Notes under the pieces: model-generated
What the model was told of the DNA's origin: nothing
What the model saw: only the letters and a program-made list of their open reading frames with translations
Databases searched by the model: none
NCBI GenBank assembly: GCA_963995525.1
Contig: OZ023210.1
Span: 65,088,921 to 65,152,920 of the forward strand
Direction: 5' to 3'
From: Escarpia spicata
Lineage: Eukaryota > Annelida > Polychaeta > Sabellida > Siboglinidae
Length of the DNA: 64,000 nt
Made by a program: the position numbers and the translations under genes
Shown: one piece after another, positions 1-9,404 of the stretch
Position numbering within the stretch: the first letter of the stretch is position 1
How the letters are laid out: each line of letters begins with the position of its first letter

Positions 1-2232
1 CCCACACTGTGACCAGTCTACATTCCCCACCCCCATACTGAGCTGTCTACACTCCCCACCCCCAAACTGTGACCTGTGTACATTCCCCACCCCCACACTG
101 TGACCTGTGTAAACTCACACCCCACACTGTGACCTATGTACACTCCCCACCCCCAAACTGTGACCGGTGTACATTCCCCACCCCCACTCTGTGACCTGTG
201 TAAACTCACACACAACACTGTGACCTGTCTACATTCCCCACCTCCAAACTGTGACCTGTCTACATTCCCCAACCCCAAACTGTGACCTGTGTACATTCCC
301 CACCCCCACACTGTGACCTGTGTAAACTCACACACCACACTGTGACCTATGTACACTCCCCACTCCCAAACTGTGACATGTGTACACTCCCCACCCCCAC
401 TCTGTGACCTGTGTACATTACCCACCCCCAAACTGTGACATGTGTTCACTCCCCACCCCCACTCTGTGACCTGTGTACATTACCCACCCCCACCCTTTGA
501 CCTGTCTACACTCCCCACCCCCACACTGTGACCTGTCTACACTCCCCACCTCCAAACTGACATGTGTACACTCCCCACCCCTACACTTTGACCTGTCTAC
601 ACTCCCCACCCCCACACTGTGACCTGTCTACACTCCCCACCCCCAAACTGTGACCTGTGTACATTCCCCACCCCCACACTGTGACCTGTGTAAACTCACA
701 CCCCACACTGTGACCTATGTACATTCCCCACCCCCAAACTGCGACATGTGTACACTCCCCACCCCCAAACTGTGACCTGTGTACATTACCCACCCCAAAC
801 TGTGACCTGTGTACATTCCCCACCCCCACACTGTGACCTGTGTACATTACCCACCCCAAACTGTGACCTGTGTACATTCCCCACCCCCAAACTGTGACCT
901 GTGTACATTCCCCACCCCCAAACTGTGACCTGTGTACATTACCCACCCCAAACTGTGACCTGTGTACATTCCCCACCCCCACACTGTGACCTGTGTACAT
1001 TACCCACCCCAAACTGTGACCTGTGTACATTACCCACCCCAAACTGTGACCTGTGTACATTCCCCACCCCCAAACTGTGACCTGTGTACATTACCCACCC
1101 CAAACTGTGACCTGTGTACATTACCCACCCCAAACTGTGACCTGTGTAAACTCACACAACACACTGTGACCTATGTACATTCCCCACCCCCAAACTGTGA
1201 CATGTGTACACTCCCCACCCCCACTCTGTGACCTGTGTACATTACCCACCCCCAAACTGTGACCTGTATACATTCCCCACCCCCACACTGTGACCTGTGT
1301 AAACTCACACACCACACTGTGACCTATGTACATTCCCCACCCCCAAACTGTGACATGTGTACACTCCCCACCCCCACTCTGTGACCTATGTACACTCCCC
1401 ACCCCCACACTGTGACCTGTATACATTCCCCACCCCCACACTGTGACCTGTGTAAACTCACACACCACACTGTGACCTATGTACACTCCCCACCCCCAAA
1501 CTGTGACCGGTGTACATTCCCCACCCCCACTCTGTGACCTATGTAAACTTACACCCCACACTGTGACCTGTCTACAATCCCCACCTCCAAACTGTGACCT
1601 GTCTACATTCCCCAACCCCAAACTGTGACCTGTGTACATTCCCCACCCCCACACTGTGACCTGTCTACAATCCCCACCCCCACACTGTGACCTGTGTACA
1701 TTCCCCAACCCCAAACTGTGACCTGTGTACATTCCCCACCCACACACTGTGACCTGTGTACATTCCCCACCCACACACTGTGACCTGTGTAAACTCACAC
1801 ACCACACTGTGACCTATGTACATTACCCACCCCCAAACTGTGACATGTGTACACTCCCCACCCCCATTCTGTGACCTGTGTACATTACCCACCCCCAAAC
1901 TGTGACATGTGTTCACTCCCCACCCCCATTCTGTGACCTGTGTACATTACCCACCCCCACCCTTTGACCTGTCTACACTCCCCACCCCCACACTGTGACC
2001 TGTCTACACTCCCCACCTCCAAACTGACCTGTGTACATTCCCCACCCCTACACTGTGACCTGTCTACACTCCCCACCCCCACACTGTGACCTGTCTACAC
2101 TCCCCACCCCCACTCTGTGACCTGTGTACACTTCCCACACTGTGACCTGTATATACTTTCCAACTCACACTGTAACCTGTGTACACTCACACCCCACACT
2201 GTGACCTGTGTACACTCCCCACCCCCACACTG
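1..2232. repeat. 31-bp minisatellite array, about 72 copies, open to the left
   Basis: Tandem units of 30-31 bp built around ACTGTGACCTGTGTACATT followed by a C-rich run (CCCCACCCCC). The main variants differ at the GTGTACATT/GTCTACACT/GTGTAAACTCACA segment and in whether the second part reads CCCCACCCCCA or ACCCACCCCA. The array is already under way at base 1 and decays at about 2232, so its full length is unknown. A long-range copy is visible: 418-615 is nearly repeated at 1885-2082 (offset 1467). The long - strand reading frames here are by-products of a unit whose triple (93 bp) is divisible by three. Because MRTF exons follow on the + strand, this array probably lies in an upstream MRTF intron, which is inferred. 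Confidence 0.95.
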
Positions 2233-3183
2233 ATGGTCGCTGATGATGATTAAGTGTAATTCATACTAATGACCTGATAACAAAATTAAGTTATTATATA
2301 GCACGATATTCACTCCTTAGAATTGTGTTTCGTCTAACCCCTTCTCTGTCTGTCTCTCATTTTCCAGCCTCTTCTTTGTCGTAGAAGATGTTTTTATGCC
2401 AAGGCCATAACATCTCAACTTTCATCTTTCTACTACAGACAGGATATCTTTTTGGTGTCAAGTGTTTTGTTTGATTGTCTTACGGACTTCCTCGTTTTCG
2501 ACATGTCTGTTTGTGCAAGATGTTACGATTGCATCTCACCTGCATTCCTTTTTGTAGGTATTCCTTCATATGTCATGCCTGCAATGCCTAGTTTGTATTA
2601 ATGATCTGATCACATTTCGAAGTGTGATATTAGTGTGATTATCAGAAGTCCATTGAAGGAAGTCTTTGTTCAGTCAAAAGATTAACATAATGTTGCCAGT
2701 GAGGTGAATCACTGAGAGACAGACATGAGATATAATGCTGTGTAGATTGGTTGAGCAATGTTTGACATTTCTAAGTTGATGTATCATTATAAATAATGTT
2801 TCTGCAAGTCTTCAGACCACACACAGCTGGGCCGTCTACCTGGGCTGATGAATGAATATTACCTGTAGGTCAGCGCAGCCGCTGTCAGTTTATGGAGGAG
2901 TGTTTTGTGTGTTTCTTCAGTGATCTGATTCGTGGCAGAAGATGGCAGTACTTATATGTAGAATGTGCTGTGTTGTAGCGTAGTGTTTATATTGTCAGAC
3001 TCAGTCAAGAGAAACTGGAATCCTCTGAGATAGTCCTTGCTGCCATGTCGTACCTTGGGCAATTTTGTTCACCGTGTGTTGCTTAAACTCTCCGGTATAA
3101 ATTAATACTACCCGGGTATGTGGATATATGTGAACGAATAGTCTTCATGCTGTAATTGTGGCTGAATACTTAAACAAATCCAA
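2233..3183. other. Unique non-coding stretch, probable MRTF intron
   Basis: AT-rich, non-repetitive sequence between the 31-bp array and the 68-bp duplication. I looked for a further upstream MRTF exon (leucine zipper or SAP region) and found no convincing open stretch with splice borders. No gene or RNA recognised. Confidence 0.6.
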
Positions 3184-3346
3184 GATATTGTTCCATTGTA
3201 CAGGTCTGCCAGGGGTGAAATGTAAACCGCATTGAGTAGTCCTAAGGACTGGATATTGTTCCATTGTACAGGTCTGCCAGGGGTGAAATGTAAACCGCTT
3301 TGAGTAGTCCTAAGGACTGGATATTGTGCTATATAAGAACTTACAT
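3184..3346 (+). repeat. 68-bp tandem duplication with SINE/LINE-like 3' tail
   Basis: The segment starting GATATTGTTCCATTGTACAG at 3184 recurs at 3252 and begins again at 3320, giving a period of 68 bp with two full copies and a partial third. Each copy contains GTAAACCGC(A/T)TTGAG and then CCTAAGGACTGGATATTG. The last copy continues to GTGCTATATAAGAAC. This CGCTTTGAG...GCTATATAA layout resembles the 3' tails of many metazoan SINEs and LINEs, recalled by pattern and not aligned. It ends about 30 bp before the acceptor of the exon at 3376. Confidence 0.7.
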
Positions 3347-3375
3347 TTTTACAATTTTATGTATCGTGTTTCCAG

Positions 3376-3505
3376 ATCGTCATCGGTTCCGAGTTCACCA
3401 GCAGGGCACAACAAACTGCAAAGGTCAGCGACGACGCCATACTTCAACCACATCCTGCCGAGCAAGGAGCCCCCAAAATATGACGACGCCATCAGGAACA
3501 GACAG
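3376..3505 (+). CDS. MRTF: MRTF/MKL exon with the PPxYxxA motif (internal exon, partial gene)
   Basis: Internal exon of a myocardin-related transcription factor, a nuclear coactivator that binds SRF and is regulated by G-actin in this family. The acceptor is TTTCCAG ending at 3375; the donor CAG|GTAGCT follows 3505. The first base completes a codon begun in an upstream exon, then 43 codons follow and the exon ends in phase 0. The peptide is Ser-rich at the start (SSSVPSSPAG) and carries SATTPYFNHILPS, then KEPPKYDDAI near the end. The latter matches the conserved PPxYE(D)A motif that precedes the C-terminal activation region in vertebrate MRTFs (recalled as KEPPGYEEA). The next exon begins in the same phase, which supports the pairing. 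The SAP, RPEL and leucine-zipper exons must lie left of the window. An unspliced frame runs on to a stop at 3544, but the family match ends exactly at the donor. Confidence 0.82.
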
Positions 3506-3690
3506 GTAGCTACGATAGACACATTACTGTTTGCCCTGCCCTGAAGTGACGGGTAGTTAAGTTCTTGACATCGAAACGTGTTGGAGATTCCCTTTGTTCC
3601 TTCAGTGTATTTTGTGTAAGGAACATTGGCCTCAATACTGGTCCTTGATCTCTCTTTCCTGTTCTTTCCATCGCATTGTTCTTACACTGC

Positions 3691-5838
3691 TGTCTCCACT
3701 CCTCTCTATCTGTCGCTCTCCTTCTCCACTCTATCTGTCACTCTCCTTCTCCACTCTATCTGTCACTCTCCTCCACTCTCTGTCACTCTCTTTCTCCACT
3801 CTATCTGTCACTCTCCTTCTCCACTCTATCTGTCACTCTCCTTCTCCACTCTATCTGTAGCTCTCATTATCCACTCTATCTGTCGCTTTCCTTCTCCACT
3901 CCATCTGTCACTGTTGTTCTCCACTCTATCTGTTGCTCTCATTCTCCACTCAATCTGTAGCTCTCATTCTCCACTCTGTCTGTTGCTCTCTTTCGCCACT
4001 CCATCTGTCGCTCTCGCTCTCCACTCTATCTGTCGCTCTCATTCTCCACTTAATCTGTAGCTCTCATTCTCCACTCAATCTGTAGCTCTCATTCTCCGCT
4101 CTATCTGTCGCTCTCATTCTCCACCCAATCTGTAGCTCTCATTCTCCACTCAATCTGTAGCTCTCGTTCTCCACTCTATCTGTAGCTCTCATTATCCACT
4201 CAATCTGTAGCTCTCATTCTCCACTCTATCTGTCGCTCTCATTCTCCACTCTATCTGTTGCTCTCGTTCTCTGCTCTATCTGTCGCTCTCATTCTCTGCT
4301 CTATCCATCGCTCTCATTCTCCGCTCTATCTGTCACTCTGGTTCTCTGCTCTATATGTCGCTCTCGTTCTCTGCTCTATCTGTCGCTCTCATTCTCTGCT
4401 CTATCTGTCGCTGTCATTCTCTGCTCTATCTGTCACTCTCGTTCTCTGCTCTATCTGTCGCTCTCGTTCTCTGCTCTATCTGTCGCTCTCGTTCTCTGCT
4501 CTGTCTGTCACTCTCGTTCTTTGCTCTATCTGTAACTCTCGTTCTCCGCTCTATCTGTCACTCTGGTTCTCTGCTCTATATGTCGCTCTCATTCTCTGCT
4601 CTATATGTCGCTCTCATTCTGTGCTCTATCTGTCGCTCTCATTCTCTGCTCTATCTGTCACTCTTGTTCTCCACTCTATCTGTTGCTCTCATTCTCCACT
4701 CAATCTGTAGCTCTCATTCTCCACTCTCTCTGTTGCTCTCTTTCGCCACTCTATCTGTCGCTCTCGTTCTCCACTCTATCTGTCGCTCTCATTCTCCACT
4801 TAATCTGTAGCTCTCATTCTCCACTCAATCTGTAGCTCTCATTCTCCGCTCTACCTGTCGCTCTCATTCTCCACTCAATCTGTAGCTCTCATTCTCCACT
4901 CAATCTGTAGCTCTCGTTCTCCACTCTATCTGTAGCTCTCATTATCCACTCAATCTGTAGCTCTCATTCTCCACTCTATCTGTCGCTCTCATTCTCCACT
5001 CTATCTGTTGCTCTCGTTCTCTGCTCTATCTGTCGCTTTCATTCTCTGCTCTATCCATCGCTCTCATTCTCCGCTCTATCTGTCACTCTGGTTCTCTGCT
5101 CTATATGTCGCTCTCGTTCTCTGCTCTATCTGTCGCTCTCATTCTCTGCTCTATCTGTCGCTGTCATTCTCTGCTCTATCTGTCACTCTCGTTCTCTGCT
5201 CTATCTGTCGCTCTCGTTCTCTGCTCTATCTGTCGCTCTCGTTCTCTGCTCTGTCTGTCACTCTCGTTCTTTGCTCTATCTGTAACTCTCGTTCTCCGCT
5301 CTATCTGTCACTCTGGTTCTCTGCTCTATATGTCGCTCTCATTCTCTGCTCTATATGTCGCTCTCATTCTCTGCTCTATCTGTCGCTCTCATTCTCTGCT
5401 CTATCTGTCGCTCTCGTTCTCCGCTCAATCTCTAGCTCTCATTCTCCACTCAATCTGTAGCTCTCGTTCTCCACTCTATCTGTAGCTCTCCTTATCCACT
5501 CTATCTGTCACTTTCCTTCTCCACTCTATCTGTCGCTCTCATTCTCCACTCTATCTGTCGCTCTCGTTCTCCACTCTATCTGTCGCTTTCCTTCTCCACT
5601 CTATCTGTCGCTCTCGTTCTCCACTCTATCTGTCGCTCTCATTCTCCACTCTATCTGTCAATCTGGTTCTCTGCTCTATATGTCGCTCTCATTCTCTGCT
5701 CTATCTGTCGCTCTCATTCTCCGCTCTATCTGTCGCTCTCTCGTTCTCCGCTCTATCTGTCACTCTGGTTCTCTGCTCTATATGTCGCTCTCATTCTCTG
5801 CTCTATCTGTCGTTCTCATTCTCCGCTCCTCTCTCGGC
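3691..5838. repeat. 25-bp pyrimidine-rich intronic minisatellite, about 86 copies, with a 750-bp higher-order repeat
   Basis: Units of 25 bp follow the pattern CTCTATCTGTCGCTCTC then ATTCTCCA, with variants GTTCTCTG, CTTCTCCA, TGTAG for TGTCG, and CAATC for CTATC. The + (transcribed) strand is overwhelmingly pyrimidine. A block of 30 units (750 bp) is duplicated: about 3915-4664 matches about 4665-5414, for example the TTGCTCTCTTTCGCCACT variant and the unusual CCATCGCTCTC unit recur exactly 750 bp apart. It fills most of the 2.5-kb intron between two MRTF exons and stops about 145 bp before the next acceptor. The open frames (SICRSHSPLYLSL-type peptides) are repeat by-products. Confidence 0.95.
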
Positions 5839-5984
5839 TGTAGTTGTGTTCACCAAATGTTAGGGAAAACTGACAGACATAGATGGATGTTTATTGTCAA
5901 CACAGTCAAAATTTGAAATGAGAGTGAAAGCAGTATTTGTAAGAATCTTGAGAAGACTGCTGACACAAATGCATCTCTTTTCAG

Positions 5985-6126
5985 AACCTTCGCATGCAGA
6001 ATATCATGGCACCACCAGTAGATGGCATCATTGGTACACTGTCAACAACAGTGGGGACCTCTGGTGGCATGCCAGTAAAAAGTCAGGAGATGGACGATGT
6101 ATTGGAAATACTGATAAGAACTGGAG
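5985..6126 (+). CDS. MRTF: MRTF/MKL exon with the SQxMDDxLEILI motif
   Basis: Internal exon bounded by the acceptor CTCTTTTCAG (ending 5984) and a near-consensus donor, GGAG|GTGAGA after 6126. It begins in phase 0, as required by the previous exon, and encodes 47 codons plus one base. The peptide starts NLRMQNIMAPPVDG and ends SQEMDDVLEILIRTG. The split codon becomes Glu when joined to the next exon, giving DVLEILIRTGE. This corresponds to the vertebrate MRTF-A stretch that I recall as SQQMDDLFDILIQSGE, a conserved short helical block in the C-terminal half of the family. About 30 residues separate it from the PPKYDDA motif, somewhat more than I recall for vertebrates. Exon identity is strong; exact function of this block in activation is not shown by the sequence. 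Confidence 0.88.
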
Positions 6127-6159
6127 GTGAGAAACCATGCTCTCTTGAAACGAGGACTA

Positions 6160-6440
6160 GTATACAGTACAGTATAGCACAGTACATACAGTACAGTGCA
6201 GTGCAGTACAGAGCAGTGCAGTACATACAGTGCAGTGCAGTACATGCAGTGCAGTACGTGCAGTGCAGTACATACAGTGCAGTGCAGTACATACAGTGCA
6301 GTGCAGTACATACAGTGCTGTGCAGTGCAGTGCAGTACATATAGTGCAGTGCAGTACATACAGTGCAGTGCAGTACATGCAGTGCAGTACATACAGTACA
6401 GTATAGCACATTACATACAGTACAGTACAGTGCAGTACAA
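6160..6440. repeat. CAGTG/CAGTACATA compound short tandem array
   Basis: About 280 bp composed of CAGTG pentamers alternating with CAGTACATA, so that 14-bp (CAGTGCAGTACATA) and 19-bp periods mix. It starts about 35 bp after the donor of the exon ending at 6126. The mix of periods and the lack of stop codons generate spurious ORFs on both strands. The start and end are imperfect (ACAGTACAGTATAGCAC at both edges). Confidence 0.9.
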
Positions 6441-7230
6441 GTAAAACACTTAAAATCTTCAAATTAATTCTGTATAATAAAATTTGCACGAACTATTTGC
6501 GACGTCAAGGGGCAATTAAAAGAGCAGTTACCATGGATTGCTGGTATTGGGTCACCTCAGTAGTGGGGTCACTGCGCAATTAGGGTCACGTTTGGTTAGT
6601 CCCAAATAATTTCCATAGTAAAGAATAGAACTTTCGTCCCAATAACAGAGTCTCCTCGCTATTCACTAATAGGGTCAGTAACTGGGTGCAAAATGGCTAG
6701 ATTATCCACAGATGAACCCTGCAATTAGGGTCAGTCACGGCCGAGCAGCTATCCATCAGGTCAGGGACACTAGCCAGCTGCCCTGTTGTCAGACTCAAAT
6801 GCTCCCCTAACAATGGCAATAGTAATTAGAAGCCATGATCCGGTGTGTTTACACAGAGGCCAGTAAACTTCAGAAAACTTTAAAACATGCACACATATGA
6901 TCCTCAGTCATCTTAGGTAACACTGTACTCAAATGCTAATAGGATGAGTAGATTTCTTAGATAAACATGACAGCCGGGTCGGTATTAATCTAACAATAGG
7001 GTGTCATTAATTAGGCAACTGACTGCTTTTTTATCTAACAAAGCTGAGTTCAATTGATGGAGTGGCCGAGTGGGTTTTGGTGGTGAAATGCCTTCAGGAC
7101 AAACAAAACTTGCTTAAATGGCAATGACATTGTTTCTGTAGTCAGAAGCCAAATTCATAAATAAATGAAGACTGCAGTATGATTTACGAATTGTCAGATT
7201 TTGACCAGTGTATGCAAAGTGGAAGCGAAA
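6441..7230. other. Unique intron sequence with repeated TAGGGTCA motifs
   Basis: No gene seen. Between about 6545 and 6735 the motif GGGTCA, mostly as TAGGGTCA(C/G), occurs at least five times, including GCAATTAGGGTCACG and GCAATTAGGGTCAGTCACG. Related copies sit at 8041-8095. A TGGCCGAGTGGG string near 7065 resembles a tRNA A-box but lacks a matching B-box. Confidence 0.55.
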
Positions 7231-7822
7231 GATAAGATACGTGTCAGGAGAGACGCTATATCATGTTCTCTCTATAAGATACGTGTCAGGAGAGACTCTG
7301 TATCATGTTCTCTCTATAAGATACGTGTCTGGAGAGACGCTATATCATGTTCTCTCTATAAGGTACGTGTCTGGAGAGACGCTATATCATGTTCTCTCTG
7401 TAAGATACGTGTCAGGAGAGACGCTATATCATGTTCTCTCTGTAAGATACGTGTCAGGAGAGACGCTATATCATGTTCTATCTATAAGGTACGTGTCGGG
7501 AGAGACGCTATATCATGTTCTCTCTATAAGGTACGTGTCAGGAGAGACGCTATATCATGTTCTCTCTATAAGATACGTGTCAGGAGAGACGCTATATCAT
7601 GTTCTCTCTATAAGATACGTGTCAGGAGAGACTCCGTATAATGTTCTCTCTATAAGGTACGTGTCGGGAGAGACGCTATATCATGTTCTCTCTATAAGAT
7701 ACGTGTCAGGAGAGACGCTATATCTTGTTCTCTATATAAGATACGTGTCAGGAGAGACTCTGTATCATGTTTTCTCTATAATGTATGTGTCGGGAGAGAA
7801 GCTATATCATGTTCTCTCTATA
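7231..7822. repeat. 42-bp minisatellite, about 14 copies
   Basis: Units of 42 bp contain ATAAGATACGTGTCAGGAGA, then GACGCTATATCATG, then TTCTCTCT. Variants include GGTACGTGTC(T/G)GG and GACTCTGTATC. As 42 is a multiple of three, the + strand stays open for up to 207 codons as a 14-residue repeat (IRYVSGETLYHVLS), and a second + frame is also open. It lacks any gene context or splice logic, so I treat it as non-coding intronic repeat. Each unit has the near-complementary segments GAGAGAC and GTTCTCTC flanking GCTATATCAT, so the RNA could form short hairpins. Confidence 0.93.
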
Positions 7823-8655
7823 CAACTTTAAACTTAACATTTTAGGAATGTAAGCAAGTATAACCCTGCATCTGTACCCAGAAATAACCCAGACATCTAC
7901 ATCACACACACATCGACATACAACACACAAACTCTGTACTTGATAATTATATCAACAGTATATTTCTTTAATATGCATTGCTATTAAAATAACATATATC
8001 TGAGCAATTTTCTCTTGATGCTTCAGTCCCCATATTCAGTATTAGGGTCACACGGCCATTAGGGTCACTTGCCTAGTCCCGTGAGTGACCCTATTACAGA
8101 GGTCCTCTGTATTACACTCTGACTATAACACATTGTAATACTATTGAGTAAGTTGTATAATAGTGCCTCTAGAAGGTGCTGCACTAACAGTGATTTTGTT
8201 ACATTTGTCAATCTTGGCTAACTGTATTTGTCATATGGTCACCAGCATATCTTCATAGGAACTCGGTATTATATAAACAAAATTAGAAAAGAACTCAGTT
8301 GGTGGGTTCATGTAATCAGGGGGCTAACTCCTTAGTCACGACTTCACAAGACCATGTAAAAGTTACGTTCGCGTGGACAGGTTGGCTTCAGTTACGTTAG
8401 TGAATTGATGGTTAATTAAGAACGTTTCCCATTACTGAAAATGTGCCAAATGAACGGACTAAGTAGTTTGGATGAGGTATGTGCGAACACGGCATTCGTT
8501 GAATGAACTCTAACGGGCATGGTACTCAGTGGGCGTGGGAGCACCTTGAAAGAATGTTGCTTTCACCACTGGCCAGCCTGCACCACACACAGTCAACAGC
8601 TGGTCAGGTAGCTGGGCACTAGCCAAAGTAGACGGATGTAACAGTGAAGTAGTTA
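7823..8655. other. Unique intron sequence with a short inverted repeat
   Basis: AT-rich with no gene recognised. At 8060-8069 and 8084-8093 the arms TAGGGTCACT and AGTGACCCTA form a perfect 10-bp inverted repeat around a 14-nt spacer, with a third copy of TTAGGGTCAC at 8042-8051. This may be a fragment of a small dispersed element also present at 6545-6735. Confidence 0.55.
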
Positions 8656-8821
8656 CGAGTAAGTACATTGAGTCGGGTCCCATTGTGTCGAGTAAGTACA
8701 CTGAGTCGGGTCCCATTGTGTCGAGTAAGTACGCTGAGTCGGGTCCCATTGTGTCGAGTAAGTACATTGAGTCGGGTCCCATTGTGTCGAGTAAGTACAC
8801 TGAGTCGGGTCCCATTGTGTC
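8656..8821. repeat. 33-bp minisatellite, 5 copies
   Basis: Five nearly identical 33-bp units contain CGAGTAAGTAC(A/G) followed by TGAGTCGGGTCCCATTGTGT. The unit length keeps three - strand frames open (for example LLDTMGPDSVY-type repeats). Each unit carries GTAAGT, which is a consensus 5' splice-site core on the transcribed strand of the MRTF gene. Confidence 0.93.
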
Positions 8822-8868
8822 GGCCACGGAGCAGCTGAACCTGCTGTCTGGCTAGAAAATAGATCTCC

Positions 8869-9404
8869 AATGATCACCTTGAACTGGACTGAGAAACATG
8901 ATCACCTTGAACTTGACTGACAAACATGATCACCTTGAACTTGACTGACAAACATGATCACCTTGAACTGGACTGACAAACATGATCACCTTGAACTTGA
9001 CTGAAAGACATGATCACCTTAAACTTGACAGACAAACATGATCACCTTGAACTGGACTGCCAGACATGGTCACCTTGAACTTGACTGACAAACATGATCA
9101 CCTTGAACTGGACTGACAAACATGATCACCTTGAACTTGACTGACAGACCTGATCACGTTGAACTTGACAGACAGACATGATCACCTTGAACTGGACTGA
9201 CACACATGATCACCTTGAACTTGACTGACAAACATAATCACCTTGAACTTGACAGACAGACATGATCACCTTGAACTGGACTGACAGACATGATCACCTT
9301 GAACTGGACTGACAGACATGATCATCTTGAACTGGACTGACAGACATGATCACCTTGAACTGGACTGACAGACATGATCACCTTGAACTTAACTAACAAA
9401 CATG
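8869..9404. repeat. 28-bp minisatellite, about 19 copies
   Basis: Units of 28 bp contain CATGATCACCTTGAACT(T/G)G followed by ACTGACA(A/G)A. Copies differ mostly at the T/G after AACT and at ACAAA versus CAGA. Only about 48 bp separates it from the preceding 33-bp array, and the two unit sequences are unrelated. Confidence 0.93.

Noticed and set aside
1121..1807. A 228-codon - strand ORF in the 31-bp array as a Gly/Trp-rich protein gene
   Set aside because: It is a direct product of a 93-bp triple repeat and shifts frame wherever a unit changes length.
4258..5485. Ser/Leu-rich ORFs in the 25-bp array resembling membrane proteins
   Set aside because: Overlapping frames give similar peptides and the array lies inside an MRTF intron.
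6541..6735. Telomere-like TTAGGG sequence
   Set aside because: TTAGGG occurs singly within TTAGGGTCA and never as tandem hexamers.
7060..7085. tRNA gene suggested by TGGCCGAGTGGG
   Set aside because: Only an A-box-like string is present. No B-box or cloverleaf follows within a plausible distance.
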